The notes beneath the pieces are model-generated. The model was not told the origin of the DNA, ran no database searches, and saw nothing but the letters and a program-made list of their open reading frames with translations. A DNA stretch of 43,471 nt, from the IMG/VR virus record IMGVR_UViG_3300025141_011852, positions 1 through 43,471 of that record. The stretch is one strand, 5' to 3'. This stretch comes from a virus. This document shows positions 13,451 to 22,145 of this stretch, piece after piece. Positions within the stretch are counted from its first letter, which is position 1; each line of letters opens with the position of its first letter. The position numbers were made by a program, and so were the translations under genes.

Positions 13451-14247
13451 CAACCACCCAAGAATTTTTAAAAGAAATTAAAGAAAAAGATATACATACT
13501 CGTCAAGACCGAGAAAAATATCTCGGACAAGAATTAGATAAATTTATTGATTCTGGTGGTGAAATGCATGATTTTGGCGATAGTGATAGTACACCTCATT
13601 TAGACTTAGTTTATGATTTTGTAAGATGGTATCCCTCAGATATGTATGAACATCTTCCTACATTAAGAAAATATGCGGGAAAGTGTGATACAGTATGTGA
13701 GTTTGGTACTAATGACCTTACAAGTACTCTTGGCTTATTGAGTGGATTTCCTAAACATTTAATAACCTTAGACCTTAATCACCCAGATATATTTGTATTA
13801 ACTTTTGAACCCTTTAGTCCAAATCGTAAAGAAAATGAAGAACCTATGATAATTAAACTCAATCTTGAAACAGTCAATAAAATTGCTGCTGAAAATGAGA
13901 TTGAGTTTAAATTTATACAAACTAACTCATTAGAATTTTCTTTTAATAGCGTAGATTTATTGTTTATTGATAGTTTACATACTTATACTCAATTAACTAA
14001 AGAGTTAATGTTGCACTCTAAAAAAGTAAAAAAATATATTATCTTACATGATACAGAATTTTATGGAGAAAAAGGACAAGATAATAAAGATGATGAAGGA
14101 AATTATTTATGCCCACACTGGGAAACTAAAGGTATAGGACATGCAATTGCGGAGTTTTTAGAAAATCCTTATAGCGGTTGGGTTATTGATAAACACTATA
14201 CAAATTGTCATGGTCTAACTATCCTAAAAAGACCGTGGATAGCATAA
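13447..14247 (+). CDS. SAM-methyltransferase or CmcI-like protein
   Basis: 266 residues. Core motifs: TVCEFGTNDLTSTLGLL (SAM-loop-like), LITLDLNHP, VDLLFIDSLHTYTQLTKEL and YIILHDTEFYGEKG. The D-S-x-H-T-Y plus H-D pair are typical of the CmcI/Methyltransf_24 group, which includes rhamnosyl O-methyltransferases and cephalosporin hydroxylase. It probably modifies a sugar. It is spaced 1 nt from the next gene. Confidence 0.65.
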   Translation: MTTTQEFLKEIKEKDIHTRQDREKYLGQELDKFIDSGGEMHDFGDSDSTPHLDLVYDFVRWYPSDMYEHLPTLRKYAGKCDTVCEFGTNDLTSTLGLLSGFPKHLITLDLNHPDIFVLTFEPFSPNRKENEEPMIIKLNLETVNKIAAENEIEFKFIQTNSLEFSFNSVDLLFIDSLHTYTQLTKELMLHSKKVKKYIILHDTEFYGEKGQDNKDDEGNYLCPHWETKGIGHAIAEFLENPYSGWVIDKHYTNCHGLTILKRPWIA

Positions 14248-14248
14248 A

Positions 14249-15178
14249 ATGGATCAATCAGATCTCTTTTTAGATCAAGATTTCTTTGGCCAAAAACTTA
14301 AAGAGTCAGATCATTTATTAGCGGGACCGTGGATAGGAGAATTCGGTTGGGAGTTATTTTGCTTTCAGGGTTATTTGAGAAAGTTAAGGGATGATAACCC
14401 TCATATTAAATCATTTAACGTAATTAGCAGACCGGGAAGAAGTGTTATATACGAGGATTTCTGCGACGTATTTGTTGAATATGATTGTCCAGGGACAGAA
14501 CTCACTGGAGCTTTATGTATGGGGTGGGATACAACTCCTGCTATTCAATTTGCACATACTGTAACAAATAGCCTAAAATTAGAAAACTGTATATGGATAC
14601 CTCCTCAAATATTTCCTATTAACTACCACGCTGATGGTCCCGAATACGAAAAGTATTTAAAAATTTTTAATGAAAGCCAAAAGTTTATTCAATTTGGTAA
14701 ATTTAATTCTGAAGTATCTTATGATATAGTTATACACGCAAGATCAACAGGTAAATTTAATTCAAGCGATAGAAATTGGCCAGAAGCTAAATGGTACGAA
14801 TTAATAGAGTTACTTAATAAAGATGGATTAAAAATAGCTTGTATCGGTTTAGAGGGTCAAGCTCTTGCCCTACCAAAAACCACTAATTTACTAAATATTC
14901 CGCTTGAAGAAACAGTAGATGTATTAGCTAGTTCTAAATGTATTGTAGGAACTTCTAGTGGTCCTATTCATTTAGCTTCTTTATGTGGATGTCCACAAGT
15001 ATTAATTTCTGAATGTGTGGAAAGCGGAGGAAAAGATAATGAACGTAGATATAAATACGACTGGAATCCTTTAAAAACGCCAGTTCATTTAGTTAAATAC
15101 GAAAACTCAAAAAAAGATAATGGGTGGAATCCCCCGATAGATAAAGTAAAGAAACTTATAGATGATATACTGTTTTGA
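14249..15178 (+). CDS. GT9-like (heptosyltransferase-type) glycosyltransferase
   Basis: 309 residues. The C-terminal half has the GT-B donor-site pattern: YDIVIHARSTGKFNSSDRNWP, LKIACIGLEGQ and CIVGTSSGPIHLASLCGCPQ, the last resembling the G-x-x-S-G-x-x-H-x-A segment of ADP-heptose:LPS heptosyltransferases. The N-terminal half (GPWIGEFGWELFCFQGYLR) fits the acceptor domain. GT9 enzymes use ADP-heptose, which fits the HldE-type enzymes downstream. It overlaps the HAD gene by 17 nt. Confidence 0.7.
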   Translation: MDQSDLFLDQDFFGQKLKESDHLLAGPWIGEFGWELFCFQGYLRKLRDDNPHIKSFNVISRPGRSVIYEDFCDVFVEYDCPGTELTGALCMGWDTTPAIQFAHTVTNSLKLENCIWIPPQIFPINYHADGPEYEKYLKIFNESQKFIQFGKFNSEVSYDIVIHARSTGKFNSSDRNWPEAKWYELIELLNKDGLKIACIGLEGQALALPKTTNLLNIPLEETVDVLASSKCIVGTSSGPIHLASLCGCPQVLISECVESGGKDNERRYKYDWNPLKTPVHLVKYENSKKDNGWNPPIDKVKKLIDDILF

Positions 15179-15485
15179 TTTAGATGGAACTTTAGTTACT
15201 AATACGGAAGATGAAAATGGTGAAATGCATTATACTGAAGCAAAACCTATACCAGAAGCTATTAATAGATTAAGAAAACTATATGAATCAGGTCATAAAA
15301 TTATTATTCAAACTGCTCGTGGGTCAAAAACAAAAAAATTTGCTGAATATACTAAATTAACTGAAGATCATTTAGAAAAATTTGGTATTCCTTATCATCA
15401 ACTTATTGTTGGGCATAAACCGTCTGCTGATCTTTATATAGATGATAAAGCTATTAATGTTAAAGATTGGTTAAAAAGTGACTAA
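15162..15485 (+). CDS. HAD-superfamily phosphatase (polysaccharide type)
   Basis: 107 residues. The HAD motifs are clear: CFDLDGTLV (nucleophile Asp), IIIQTARG (motif II Thr), and HKPSADLYIDDKAIN (motif III Lys and motif IV DD). The small size and motif set match HAD proteins found in capsule and LPS clusters. It could serve as the phosphatase step (GmhB-like) of a heptose route with the neighbouring enzymes, although true GmhB is nearly twice as long; this is inference. It overlaps genes on both sides. Confidence 0.8.
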   Translation: MIYCFDLDGTLVTNTEDENGEMHYTEAKPIPEAINRLRKLYESGHKIIIQTARGSKTKKFAEYTKLTEDHLEKFGIPYHQLIVGHKPSADLYIDDKAINVKDWLKSD

Positions 15486-16323
15486 TATTGTATTAGGTGC
15501 TGATCATAATGGCATTGAATTAAAAAAATTAATTAAAGAAGATTTAATTTTTAATTCAAGATTTAATCCAATAGATATCGGCCCTTTTAATACAGATAAA
15601 GTTGATTATCCTGATTATGCATCTCAAGCAGCTCAAATACTAGCTAATGGAGATGCTCAATTTGGAATTTTAATTTGTGGAACCGGTATTGGCATGAGTA
15701 TTGTAGCAAATAAAGTTGCAGGAATCAGGGCTGCGTTAGTTCATAATCTACAAACCGCACCTCTTGCAAAAGAACATAATAATGCAAACATGTTATGTTT
15801 AGGGGCTTGGGTAGTTGATCATCCTACTAGTTTACAGATTGTACACAGCTGGTTAAATGCAAAATTTGGAGAATACCGCCATGTTAAAAGAGTAGCAAAA
15901 ATAGATGTTAATCCTACCAATAAAATTGTGTTTACTAATGGAGTATTTGATTTAGTACATAGTGGACATGTCGAACTTCTTAATTTTGCTAAATTATTAG
16001 GAGATAAATTAATAGTAGGATTAAATTCTGATAGTTCAACACAATCTCTTAAAGGCGATAAAAGACCAATTAATAAAGAAGAAGATAGAAAAAATATTGT
16101 TCAGTCATTACGAGCTGTTGATGAAGTAATAGTATTTGATTCTACAAATACTACAGATTTAATAAAAAGTCTCAAACCTAATATTGTTGTTAAAGGTGGA
16201 GAATGGACAGCAGAAGAAGTTAGAAAAAGAGACGAAATACCTAATGATATAGAAGTTTATGTATATCCCTTTAAAGAAGGTTATTCTTCAACAAATATTA
16301 TTAATATGATTAAGGAAAAATAA
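15478..16323 (+). CDS. Fusion: RpiB-type sugar-phosphate isomerase + HldE/RfaE-type heptose-phosphate nucleotidyltransferase
   Basis: 281 residues, GTG start overlapping the previous stop. Residues 1-140 are an RpiB/LacAB isomerase: LGADHNG (6-12), active-site Cys67 in ICGTGIG, His89 in ALVHN, and AKEHNNANMLCLGAW. Residues 148-281 are a nucleotidyltransferase: VFTNGVFDLVHSGHVELL (the HxGH motif), VGLNSDSSTQSLKGDKRP, and VVKGGEW, as in the ADP-heptose synthase domain of HldE. In E. coli that domain is fused to a kinase; here it is fused to an isomerase and the kinase is a separate gene downstream. It likely makes a nucleotide-activated sugar. Confidence 0.88.
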   Translation: MTNIVLGADHNGIELKKLIKEDLIFNSRFNPIDIGPFNTDKVDYPDYASQAAQILANGDAQFGILICGTGIGMSIVANKVAGIRAALVHNLQTAPLAKEHNNANMLCLGAWVVDHPTSLQIVHSWLNAKFGEYRHVKRVAKIDVNPTNKIVFTNGVFDLVHSGHVELLNFAKLLGDKLIVGLNSDSSTQSLKGDKRPINKEEDRKNIVQSLRAVDEVIVFDSTNTTDLIKSLKPNIVVKGGEWTAEEVRKRDEIPNDIEVYVYPFKEGYSSTNIINMIKEK

Positions 16324-16324
16324 T

Positions 16325-16969
16325 ATGTCATCTCCTCGTGAATGTGAAGTATATAATCGTTTATTATATGATCTTGGTTTAGTAAGTTGGACATCAGGAA
16401 ATGTAAGTGTTTCCGATGGAGAAAATCTTTATATTAAACCTAGTGGAGTTCTTTTTGAGGATATTCATTCTAATAATGTAGCAAGTGTTAATATAGAAAC
16501 TGGAAAACATTTTAGAGGACTAAAACCTTCTACAGATACCGAAAGTCATCGAATTATATATAAAAATAAACCAGAAATAAAGGCGGTGGTTCATACTCAT
16601 TCTACATTTGCAACAGCTTTTGCTGCTTGCGGAAAAAACATACCAGTATATTTAACTGCAATGGCAGATGAATTTGGAGAAGAAATTCTCTGTTCTGGAT
16701 ATGCTGAAATTGGTGGAAAAGAAATTGGAGAAGAAGTATGTAAATATTCCGATCCAACTGGAATTGTATTATTACGTAATCACGGAGTTTTTACCGTTGG
16801 AACAAGTGCTAAATCAGCGTTAAAAAAAGCTGTAATGGTAGAAGATATCGCAAAAACCACATATTATGCTTTAAAATTAAGAAATCCAATTGAATTAACT
16901 GAAGAACAGATTAAAAATTGTTATGATAGATACCAAAATACCTATGGACAAAATTTTACTAATCGGTGA
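16325..16969 (+). CDS. Class II aldolase / AraD-like sugar-phosphate epimerase
   Basis: 214 residues. SWTSGNVSV, IKPSGVLF, VVHTHSTFATAFAACGK (zinc-binding His pair) and VLLRNHGVFTVG (third His) are the signatures of L-ribulose-5-phosphate 4-epimerase (AraD) and fuculose-phosphate aldolases. The T-H-S-T-F-A-T-A-F-A segment is closer to AraD. It would act on a pentulose phosphate or a related ketose. With RpiB and transaldolase beside it, it suggests handling of pentose/heptose phosphates. The 1-nt gap from the preceding gene shows one operon. Confidence 0.82.
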   Translation: MSSPRECEVYNRLLYDLGLVSWTSGNVSVSDGENLYIKPSGVLFEDIHSNNVASVNIETGKHFRGLKPSTDTESHRIIYKNKPEIKAVVHTHSTFATAFAACGKNIPVYLTAMADEFGEEILCSGYAEIGGKEIGEEVCKYSDPTGIVLLRNHGVFTVGTSAKSALKKAVMVEDIAKTTYYALKLRNPIELTEEQIKNCYDRYQNTYGQNFTNR

Positions 16970-17774
16970 TACGATTATTGATATTAATACTGAAGGGGTT
17001 TTATTAGGAACCTCTTCAGAAACTCCTACTTTAGTAATTACTAAAGATACTGAAACAATTACTCATGGGGGTGCAGCATTAGTTCATCGTAATCTTACTA
17101 AATTAGAATGTAGTCATGAATTTGTTACAAATAATTCTCTAGTAACTTTAAATAAAAAGATTACAACTAAACACCGTTATTGGTGTAATAAACATAAACT
17201 TTTACAAGTAGATGATAGAGATAATACCCCTATTACAGATGAAGAATCAGAACTAATATTTGAATACATTCAAAGATCTGATGCTAATGTAATAGCAATA
17301 GCTGATTATCGACACGGTCTTTTATCTCCCAAATTAATAGAACTAATTAATACCTCTAATAAAATAATTATTTTAGATTCTCAGGTTTCACAAAGTCCTG
17401 CTAATCATCATATGTATAAACATATTTATTTAACTCTATTAAATGAACATGAAGCTGAACAATATGTATCAAATGTTAGTTGGGATAACCCTGAAGAATT
17501 AAAAGAAGGATTATATAAAGAAATAGACTCCCTTCATTTTATTGTTAAATTTGGAAAACTAGGTTGCATTTACTTTGATTCAAAAACCTCTATACAACAT
17601 AGAACACATTCAGTTGAAAATCCTGTTGATGAATCAGGAGCTGGCGATGCGTTTATGGCTGGGTTATTAGCTTGGATGCAGAAAGGTTCGTCTATAAATG
17701 AAGCATCTGGGTGGGCTAACGAATGGGCGCGTAGATCTGTGATGGTAAAAGGAGCTAATCCCCCTGATGACTAA
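16944..17774 (+). CDS. PfkB/HldE-type sugar kinase
   Basis: 276 residues from the ATG at 16944 (an in-frame ATG 21 nt upstream is possible; HldE proteins begin at this ILLIGD strand). ILLIGDTIIDI opens the ribokinase fold; HGGAALVHRNL is the substrate-side glycine pair as in HldE; DESGAGDAFMAGLLAWM is the ATP/anion-hole motif with the catalytic Asp of GAGD. The order and motifs resemble the N-terminal kinase domain of HldE, which phosphorylates heptose-7-phosphate at C1. It overlaps the AraD-like gene by 26 nt and the cupin gene by 8 nt. Confidence 0.78.
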   Translation: MDKILLIGDTIIDINTEGVLLGTSSETPTLVITKDTETITHGGAALVHRNLTKLECSHEFVTNNSLVTLNKKITTKHRYWCNKHKLLQVDDRDNTPITDEESELIFEYIQRSDANVIAIADYRHGLLSPKLIELINTSNKIIILDSQVSQSPANHHMYKHIYLTLLNEHEAEQYVSNVSWDNPEELKEGLYKEIDSLHFIVKFGKLGCIYFDSKTSIQHRTHSVENPVDESGAGDAFMAGLLAWMQKGSSINEASGWANEWARRSVMVKGANPPDD

Positions 17775-18171
17775 TAAATATGGTATTCAAAAAATACCAG
17801 AGATACATCAATGTACAGACTATAGAGATAAGTATTGGGGCTGGATAAAAACTTGTTCTGCTACTAATGATTTTACATTAAAACATATTTTTATGCATAA
17901 AGATAGCCAAAGTAGTTTGGAATATCATGTCAAAAAAGATGAAAATTACTATATTCTATCAGGTAAATTAAAAGTCGGACTTCGAATTGGTAGAGCAGAA
18001 AATAAAGAAGTTATTTTAAATGAGGGAGATGTCTACCATATTTCTCCAGGATTAATGCATATGAGATTTGCAATAGAAGATACTCACATCATTGAATGGT
18101 CTAATAAAGATGATGACAGTGATTCACACATAGTCGAAGATGGACTTTTATATCAACATGAGGTTAAATAA
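17767..18171 (+). CDS. Cupin, mannose-6-phosphate isomerase type II-like
   Basis: 134 residues. It resembles the C-terminal cupin domain of ManC/GMP: WGWIKTCSATNDF, LKHIFMHKDSQSSLEYHVKKDE (metal-ligand region), YYILSGKLKVGL, LNEGDVYHISPGLMHMR. The HxH-type ligands are partly replaced (the first is YH), so activity is uncertain. It may isomerise or epimerise a sugar phosphate for the Gmd route. It overlaps the transaldolase start by 1 nt (TAATG). Confidence 0.7.
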   Translation: MTNKYGIQKIPEIHQCTDYRDKYWGWIKTCSATNDFTLKHIFMHKDSQSSLEYHVKKDENYYILSGKLKVGLRIGRAENKEVILNEGDVYHISPGLMHMRFAIEDTHIIEWSNKDDDSDSHIVEDGLLYQHEVK

Positions 18172-18842
18172 TGAAATTATTTTTAGATACAGCTAATTTA
18201 GCTGACATAGAAACTGCTCTTCAAAAAGGGTTTATTACCGGAATTACCACTAATCCGTCCTTGATGGCTAAAGAACCTAAAGGAAACTATATTGATCACA
18301 TGAAAAAAATTGTGGAACTTATAGATAAATATTCTAATCCTATCAGTTTGAGCGTAGAAGTATTTGCTCAAAATAAAGAAAAAATTATTATAGAAGCTGA
18401 AGAATTGGTAAGTGAAATTCAATACGAAAATTTAAGTATTAAAGTACCTATTGGATGGGAGGAACTAGAAGCGATTTACCAATTATCAATTGAAGGAATC
18501 AGTGTAAACTGTACTTGTATATTTAGTGAAGCACAATGTATGCTCGCAACTAATGCGGGAGCACGTTATATTTCAATTTTTGGAAATCGTGTTAAAGAGT
18601 TACGAGGTAGTTTTACACAAGCTGTAGGAGCTACACGTAAATGGTTAGATATGAATGATATTACTAATACAGAAATTATAGTGGGTAGTATTCGTTCTGG
18701 GATTGATATTGTCGATGCACAGTTAGCAGGAGCACATATTGTTACAGCAGGACTTCCACATTATATTAAAATGAGTGAGCATCCCGGTACCACAGCTTCT
18801 GTAGATCAATTTATGACAGATTTTAAAGAGTGGTTAGCATGA
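18171..18842 (+). CDS. talC: Transaldolase, TalC / fructose-6-phosphate aldolase-like
   Basis: 223 residues, the short TalC length. FLDTANLADIE, GITTNPSLMAKE and LSIKVPIG (Schiff-base Lys91) are diagnostic, with CTCIFSEAQCMLATNAGARYIS and the C-terminal phosphate site AGLPHYIKM. Transaldolase moves a three-carbon unit and links to sedoheptulose-7-phosphate. TalC is a well-known cyanophage gene, there tied to the pentose phosphate pathway. Here it sits inside a glycan operon next to RpiB, AraD and HldE domains, so supply of sedoheptulose-7-phosphate for a heptose is a reasonable inference. Confidence 0.92.
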   Translation: MKLFLDTANLADIETALQKGFITGITTNPSLMAKEPKGNYIDHMKKIVELIDKYSNPISLSVEVFAQNKEKIIIEAEELVSEIQYENLSIKVPIGWEELEAIYQLSIEGISVNCTCIFSEAQCMLATNAGARYISIFGNRVKELRGSFTQAVGATRKWLDMNDITNTEIIVGSIRSGIDIVDAQLAGAHIVTAGLPHYIKMSEHPGTTASVDQFMTDFKEWLA

Positions 18843-19699
18843 AAATAGTATATGCAGCGGTATTTACCGAAACATCAACTAACACTCCTCAAGCTAATGC
18901 ATTTGAAAAATTAGGTCATGAAGTAATCCGTTATGATTTTAAAGAAAAACTTAAAGAATTTGGTGAACCTAATTTACGGGATAAGGATCTTATAAATACT
19001 TGTGTATCAGAAAATCCAGATCTACTTCTTTTTAGTAAAGGCGTGGGAATTGACAGTAGTGTTATCCCCACCTGTCAAGATATATGTCACGTAGCTTTAT
19101 GGTATATGGACCCTATGATAAATGTTGATCAGGAATTGCTAGAAAAAATTGATAAAGTTAATTCAGTTTTTTATACTGCCCCGACAGTATATAGTACTTT
19201 AAAAGACAAAAATATCAATAGCTATTTTATTCATGAGGGGTATGAACCAACCTTTCATAAATTCTATGACAAAATTGATAAAGTATATAATGTTAGTTTT
19301 ATAGGAGCTTTAAAGGAGCATCGAAAGCAGTATTATGATTTCTATAACTTTAATTGTTTCTCAGATAAATATAATAAAGATCATTGTAAAATAATTAATC
19401 AAACTAGAATAAATTTAAACTTTACTAATAATCGTGAAGGAACTTCGGATAGAGCTTATAAAATTATGGGAAGTGGTGGATTTTTACTAACAGAACCCTG
19501 GGATGGTTTAGAAAACGATTTTAAACCTAATGAAGACTTAGTTATTTTTAATAATGAAAATGAATTTAAAGAAAAAATTGAAGAATATTTAAAGGATTGG
19601 CAAAAAAGAAAACAAATTGCCCGTAATGGTGTAAATACTGTACAAAAATACACTGTAGAAGAATGGGCTAAATTTATTATCGAGGAGACAATATTATGA
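18839..19699 (+). CDS. CgeB-like glycosyltransferase
   Basis: 286 residues; the ATGA overlap with the talC stop sets the start. The C-terminal part TSDRAYKIMGSGGFLLTEP followed by a D-G-L-E region and a downstream V-I-F-N-N-E-N-E-F stretch is typical of the CgeB/Glyco_trans_1_2 group (GT-B fold), where R-x-x-E/K-x-x-A-x-G-G marks the donor site. The N-terminal half (MKIVYAAVFTETSTNTPQ) is the acceptor domain. It probably transfers a sugar in the surface-glycan pathway. Confidence 0.7.
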   Translation: MKIVYAAVFTETSTNTPQANAFEKLGHEVIRYDFKEKLKEFGEPNLRDKDLINTCVSENPDLLLFSKGVGIDSSVIPTCQDICHVALWYMDPMINVDQELLEKIDKVNSVFYTAPTVYSTLKDKNINSYFIHEGYEPTFHKFYDKIDKVYNVSFIGALKEHRKQYYDFYNFNCFSDKYNKDHCKIINQTRINLNFTNNREGTSDRAYKIMGSGGFLLTEPWDGLENDFKPNEDLVIFNNENEFKEKIEEYLKDWQKRKQIARNGVNTVQKYTVEEWAKFIIEETIL

Positions 19700-20577
19700 G
19701 AGCAAACTTAATCGGAGTAGGATATTGGGGTTCTTTTATTTATAAAACACTCAGGGAAATAGGCTTTACTGATATTAATTTATGTGACCCCCAAGTTCCA
19801 GGAGCTTATAATAATTATAAAAAAATGGAAGATGCGCAGTATGTATTTATTGCGACTCCTGTAAAATCTCACTTTGAAATGTGTAAATATTTTCTTTCTC
19901 AGGGTAAAAGAGTATTTTGTGAAAAACCGTTAGTATCTACGGAGGAAGAAGCACAACAACTTTATGAAATTGCTGAAGAGAATAATACTTATTTATTTGT
20001 TGATTGGGTATTTACCTATAATTATGGGGTTTCATTAATAAAACAATATATTGATGATAAAAGAAAAGAACTACATAGAAATCCTATTAATGATATTTAT
20101 ATTTGTAGAAAAAATACAGATATTGACCATATTACTGATATTAGTGCTAAAATAGATTTAGCTGGACATGATCTCTCAATAACTTTAACTCTTACTGACC
20201 AGATTCCGTTATCAGTTCATTGGCATGAGTATAAAAAGAATCCAAATTCTATTCAAAATGATAGTGCGCTAGGCTATTTAACTTTTGAAAAATTTAATAC
20301 TACTATTGATGTAAGTTGGTATAATGCTTATAAAGATAGAGAATGTGTAATTAAACTTGAAGGGAACGAATATATTTTATGGAATGATGTTGATCAAACA
20401 GTTACATTTCAAAAAAATCATAGAGATTTTCCACTTACTATCAATTATTCTAAACATGCATCTCCTCTTGAACGATCTATTAAACAATTTATGATATTTA
20501 ATAAGGAAGCGTATATTCAACAAAAAGAACTTACGATACAAATTTTAAGGATTTTAAATAATGATAGTAAAATTTAG
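19696..20577 (+). CDS. Gfo/Idh/MocA-family oxidoreductase
   Basis: 293 residues. A Rossmann motif opens the protein (LIGVGYWG, residues 5-12), followed by VFIATPVKSHFEM and VFCEKPLV (EKP at 76-78, catalytic Lys region). AGHDLS near residue 160 supplies the C-terminal His/Asp pair. The family oxidises or reduces sugar hydroxyl groups with NAD(P). Next to a DegT aminotransferase and a hexapeptide acyltransferase, this is the order seen in routes making keto, amino and N-acyl sugars, such as WbpB-WbpE-WbpD. The start overlaps the previous stop as ATGA. Confidence 0.88.
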   Translation: MRANLIGVGYWGSFIYKTLREIGFTDINLCDPQVPGAYNNYKKMEDAQYVFIATPVKSHFEMCKYFLSQGKRVFCEKPLVSTEEEAQQLYEIAEENNTYLFVDWVFTYNYGVSLIKQYIDDKRKELHRNPINDIYICRKNTDIDHITDISAKIDLAGHDLSITLTLTDQIPLSVHWHEYKKNPNSIQNDSALGYLTFEKFNTTIDVSWYNAYKDRECVIKLEGNEYILWNDVDQTVTFQKNHRDFPLTINYSKHASPLERSIKQFMIFNKEAYIQQKELTIQILRILNNDSKI

Positions 20578-21694
20578 TGATATAGCAGCCCAATGGAAAG
20601 TAATTAAAAAAGACTGCTTACCTAAGATTGAAAATTTCTTAGAAAGTGGAAATTATATTGGTAATTCGATAATTGATGAGTTTGAAAATAACTTTGCAAA
20701 TTATATTGGGTGCGAATATGCTATAGGAGTATCCAATGGAACTAATGCATTAAAATTAAGTATTCAATCTCTTAATCCTACAAATAAAGTTTGTGTTATT
20801 ATTCCAGCTAACACTTTTATTTCAAATGCACTTGCAGTTTCGTATTTTAATTACGATCTAAAATTAATTGATTGCGATGAATTTTATGGAATGAAAGTTG
20901 AAAATTTACATGCTTGGTTTGCAGGTAAAAGAGAAAATTATGATAGTGTAATAGTAGTACCTGTTCATTTATATGGTTATCCAGCTAATATTCAAAGAAT
21001 AAGAGATTTATGTAATCTTTATGATGCCCGTATTATTGAAGATTGCTCTCAAGCACACGGAGCTACAATTAGAATTGGAAAAGTAGGAAATTTTGGAGAT
21101 TTAGGAGTATTTTCTTGTTACGCTAGTAAAAATTTAGGAGCTGCAGGTGAAGGAGCTATTATTACCACAAATAATAATCAACTCTATCAATCTTTAAAAG
21201 AATTACGTGATTTAGGATCATCTCAAAAATATCAAAATCGAATTTTAGGTTGGAATGACCGACCCCACGCAATTCAATTTATTATTCTCAATGAAAAATT
21301 AAAATATCTCGATGAATGGAATAGTAATCGAGGTTATGCAGCTGAACAATATAATAAACAACTTAAAGACTTACCTATTATTTTACCTGTAGAACCACAA
21401 TGGTCAACAGTGTCGGTTCATCATTTATATGTTATTAGAACTGAACAAAGAGATGAACTTCAACAATTTTTAAATAAAAAAGATATTCAAACAGGTATTC
21501 ATTATCCTATTCCTATTGGGGAACAAGAGCTTTATAAAAACGATAATTTAACAACTAAGGGGATTATTAATACTATGGATTGGAAAGATAAATTACTTAG
21601 TTTACCAATGCACCCATTTTTAACAGATGATGAAATAAATTATGTATGTAGCTCAATAAAAGAATTTTTTGATGCCAGTTCACACTCAATATAG
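20561..21694 (+). CDS. DegT/DnrJ/EryC1-family PLP aminotransferase
   Basis: 377 residues, full length. The N-terminus VKFSDIAAQ is typical of the family; VSNGTNALKLSI is the phosphate-binding region, EDCSQAHGA (Asp161) holds the PLP ring nitrogen, and Lys190 in YASKNLGAAGEG forms the aldimine. The C-terminus has the substrate region TGIHYPIPIGEQ. The enzyme would put an amino group on a keto-sugar nucleotide, probably the product of the adjacent oxidoreductase or of Gmd. It overlaps both neighbours. Confidence 0.92.
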   Translation: MIVKFSDIAAQWKVIKKDCLPKIENFLESGNYIGNSIIDEFENNFANYIGCEYAIGVSNGTNALKLSIQSLNPTNKVCVIIPANTFISNALAVSYFNYDLKLIDCDEFYGMKVENLHAWFAGKRENYDSVIVVPVHLYGYPANIQRIRDLCNLYDARIIEDCSQAHGATIRIGKVGNFGDLGVFSCYASKNLGAAGEGAIITTNNNQLYQSLKELRDLGSSQKYQNRILGWNDRPHAIQFIILNEKLKYLDEWNSNRGYAAEQYNKQLKDLPIILPVEPQWSTVSVHHLYVIRTEQRDELQQFLNKKDIQTGIHYPIPIGEQELYKNDNLTTKGIINTMDWKDKLLSLPMHPFLTDDEINYVCSSIKEFFDASSHSI

Positions 21695-22136
21695 ATCTCA
21701 AATTAGAGATTGTAAAATAGGTAAAAATGTTACTATTGTTGAACCTGTTAATTTATATGAATGTACTATAGGAGATAATACTAAAATAGGACCGTTTGTA
21801 GAAATACAACAAGGTGTAATAATAGGAAATAATTGTAATATTCAATCACATTCTTTTATTTGTACTAAAGTATCTATAGGAAATAATTGTTTTATTGGAC
21901 ATGGTGTTATGTTTACTAATGATCTTTTTAAAAATGGGAAACCCGATCCTAATCCAAATAACTGGAAAGAAACTATAATTACAAATCATGTAACTATAGG
22001 ATCAGGAGTAACTTTATTGCCTATAACTATTAGTGCAACAGATGTAATAATTGGAGCTGGGGCAGTAGTAACTAAGGATATTACCCAATCAGGAGTTTAT
22101 TTTGGAAATCCTGCCAAAATAAACTCTATTTTATAG
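21672..22136 (+). CDS. Hexapeptide-repeat sugar acyltransferase (WbpD/QdtC/FdtC-like)
   Basis: 154 residues; start at ATG 21672 (a TTG one codon earlier is in frame). At least six left-handed beta-helix hexads are visible (IGDNTKIGPFVEIQ, IGNNCNIQSHSF, IGNNCFIGHGVMF), with the ITNHVTIGSGVTLLP and IGAGAVVTKDI coils and the terminal GNPAK segment of CoA-dependent acyltransferases. It would acylate the amino group added by the DegT enzyme, giving an N-acylated amino sugar. Confidence 0.88.
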   Translation: MPVHTQYRSQIRDCKIGKNVTIVEPVNLYECTIGDNTKIGPFVEIQQGVIIGNNCNIQSHSFICTKVSIGNNCFIGHGVMFTNDLFKNGKPDPNPNNWKETIITNHVTIGSGVTLLPITISATDVIIGAGAVVTKDITQSGVYFGNPAKINSIL

Positions 22137-22145
22137 AGATTCTGC

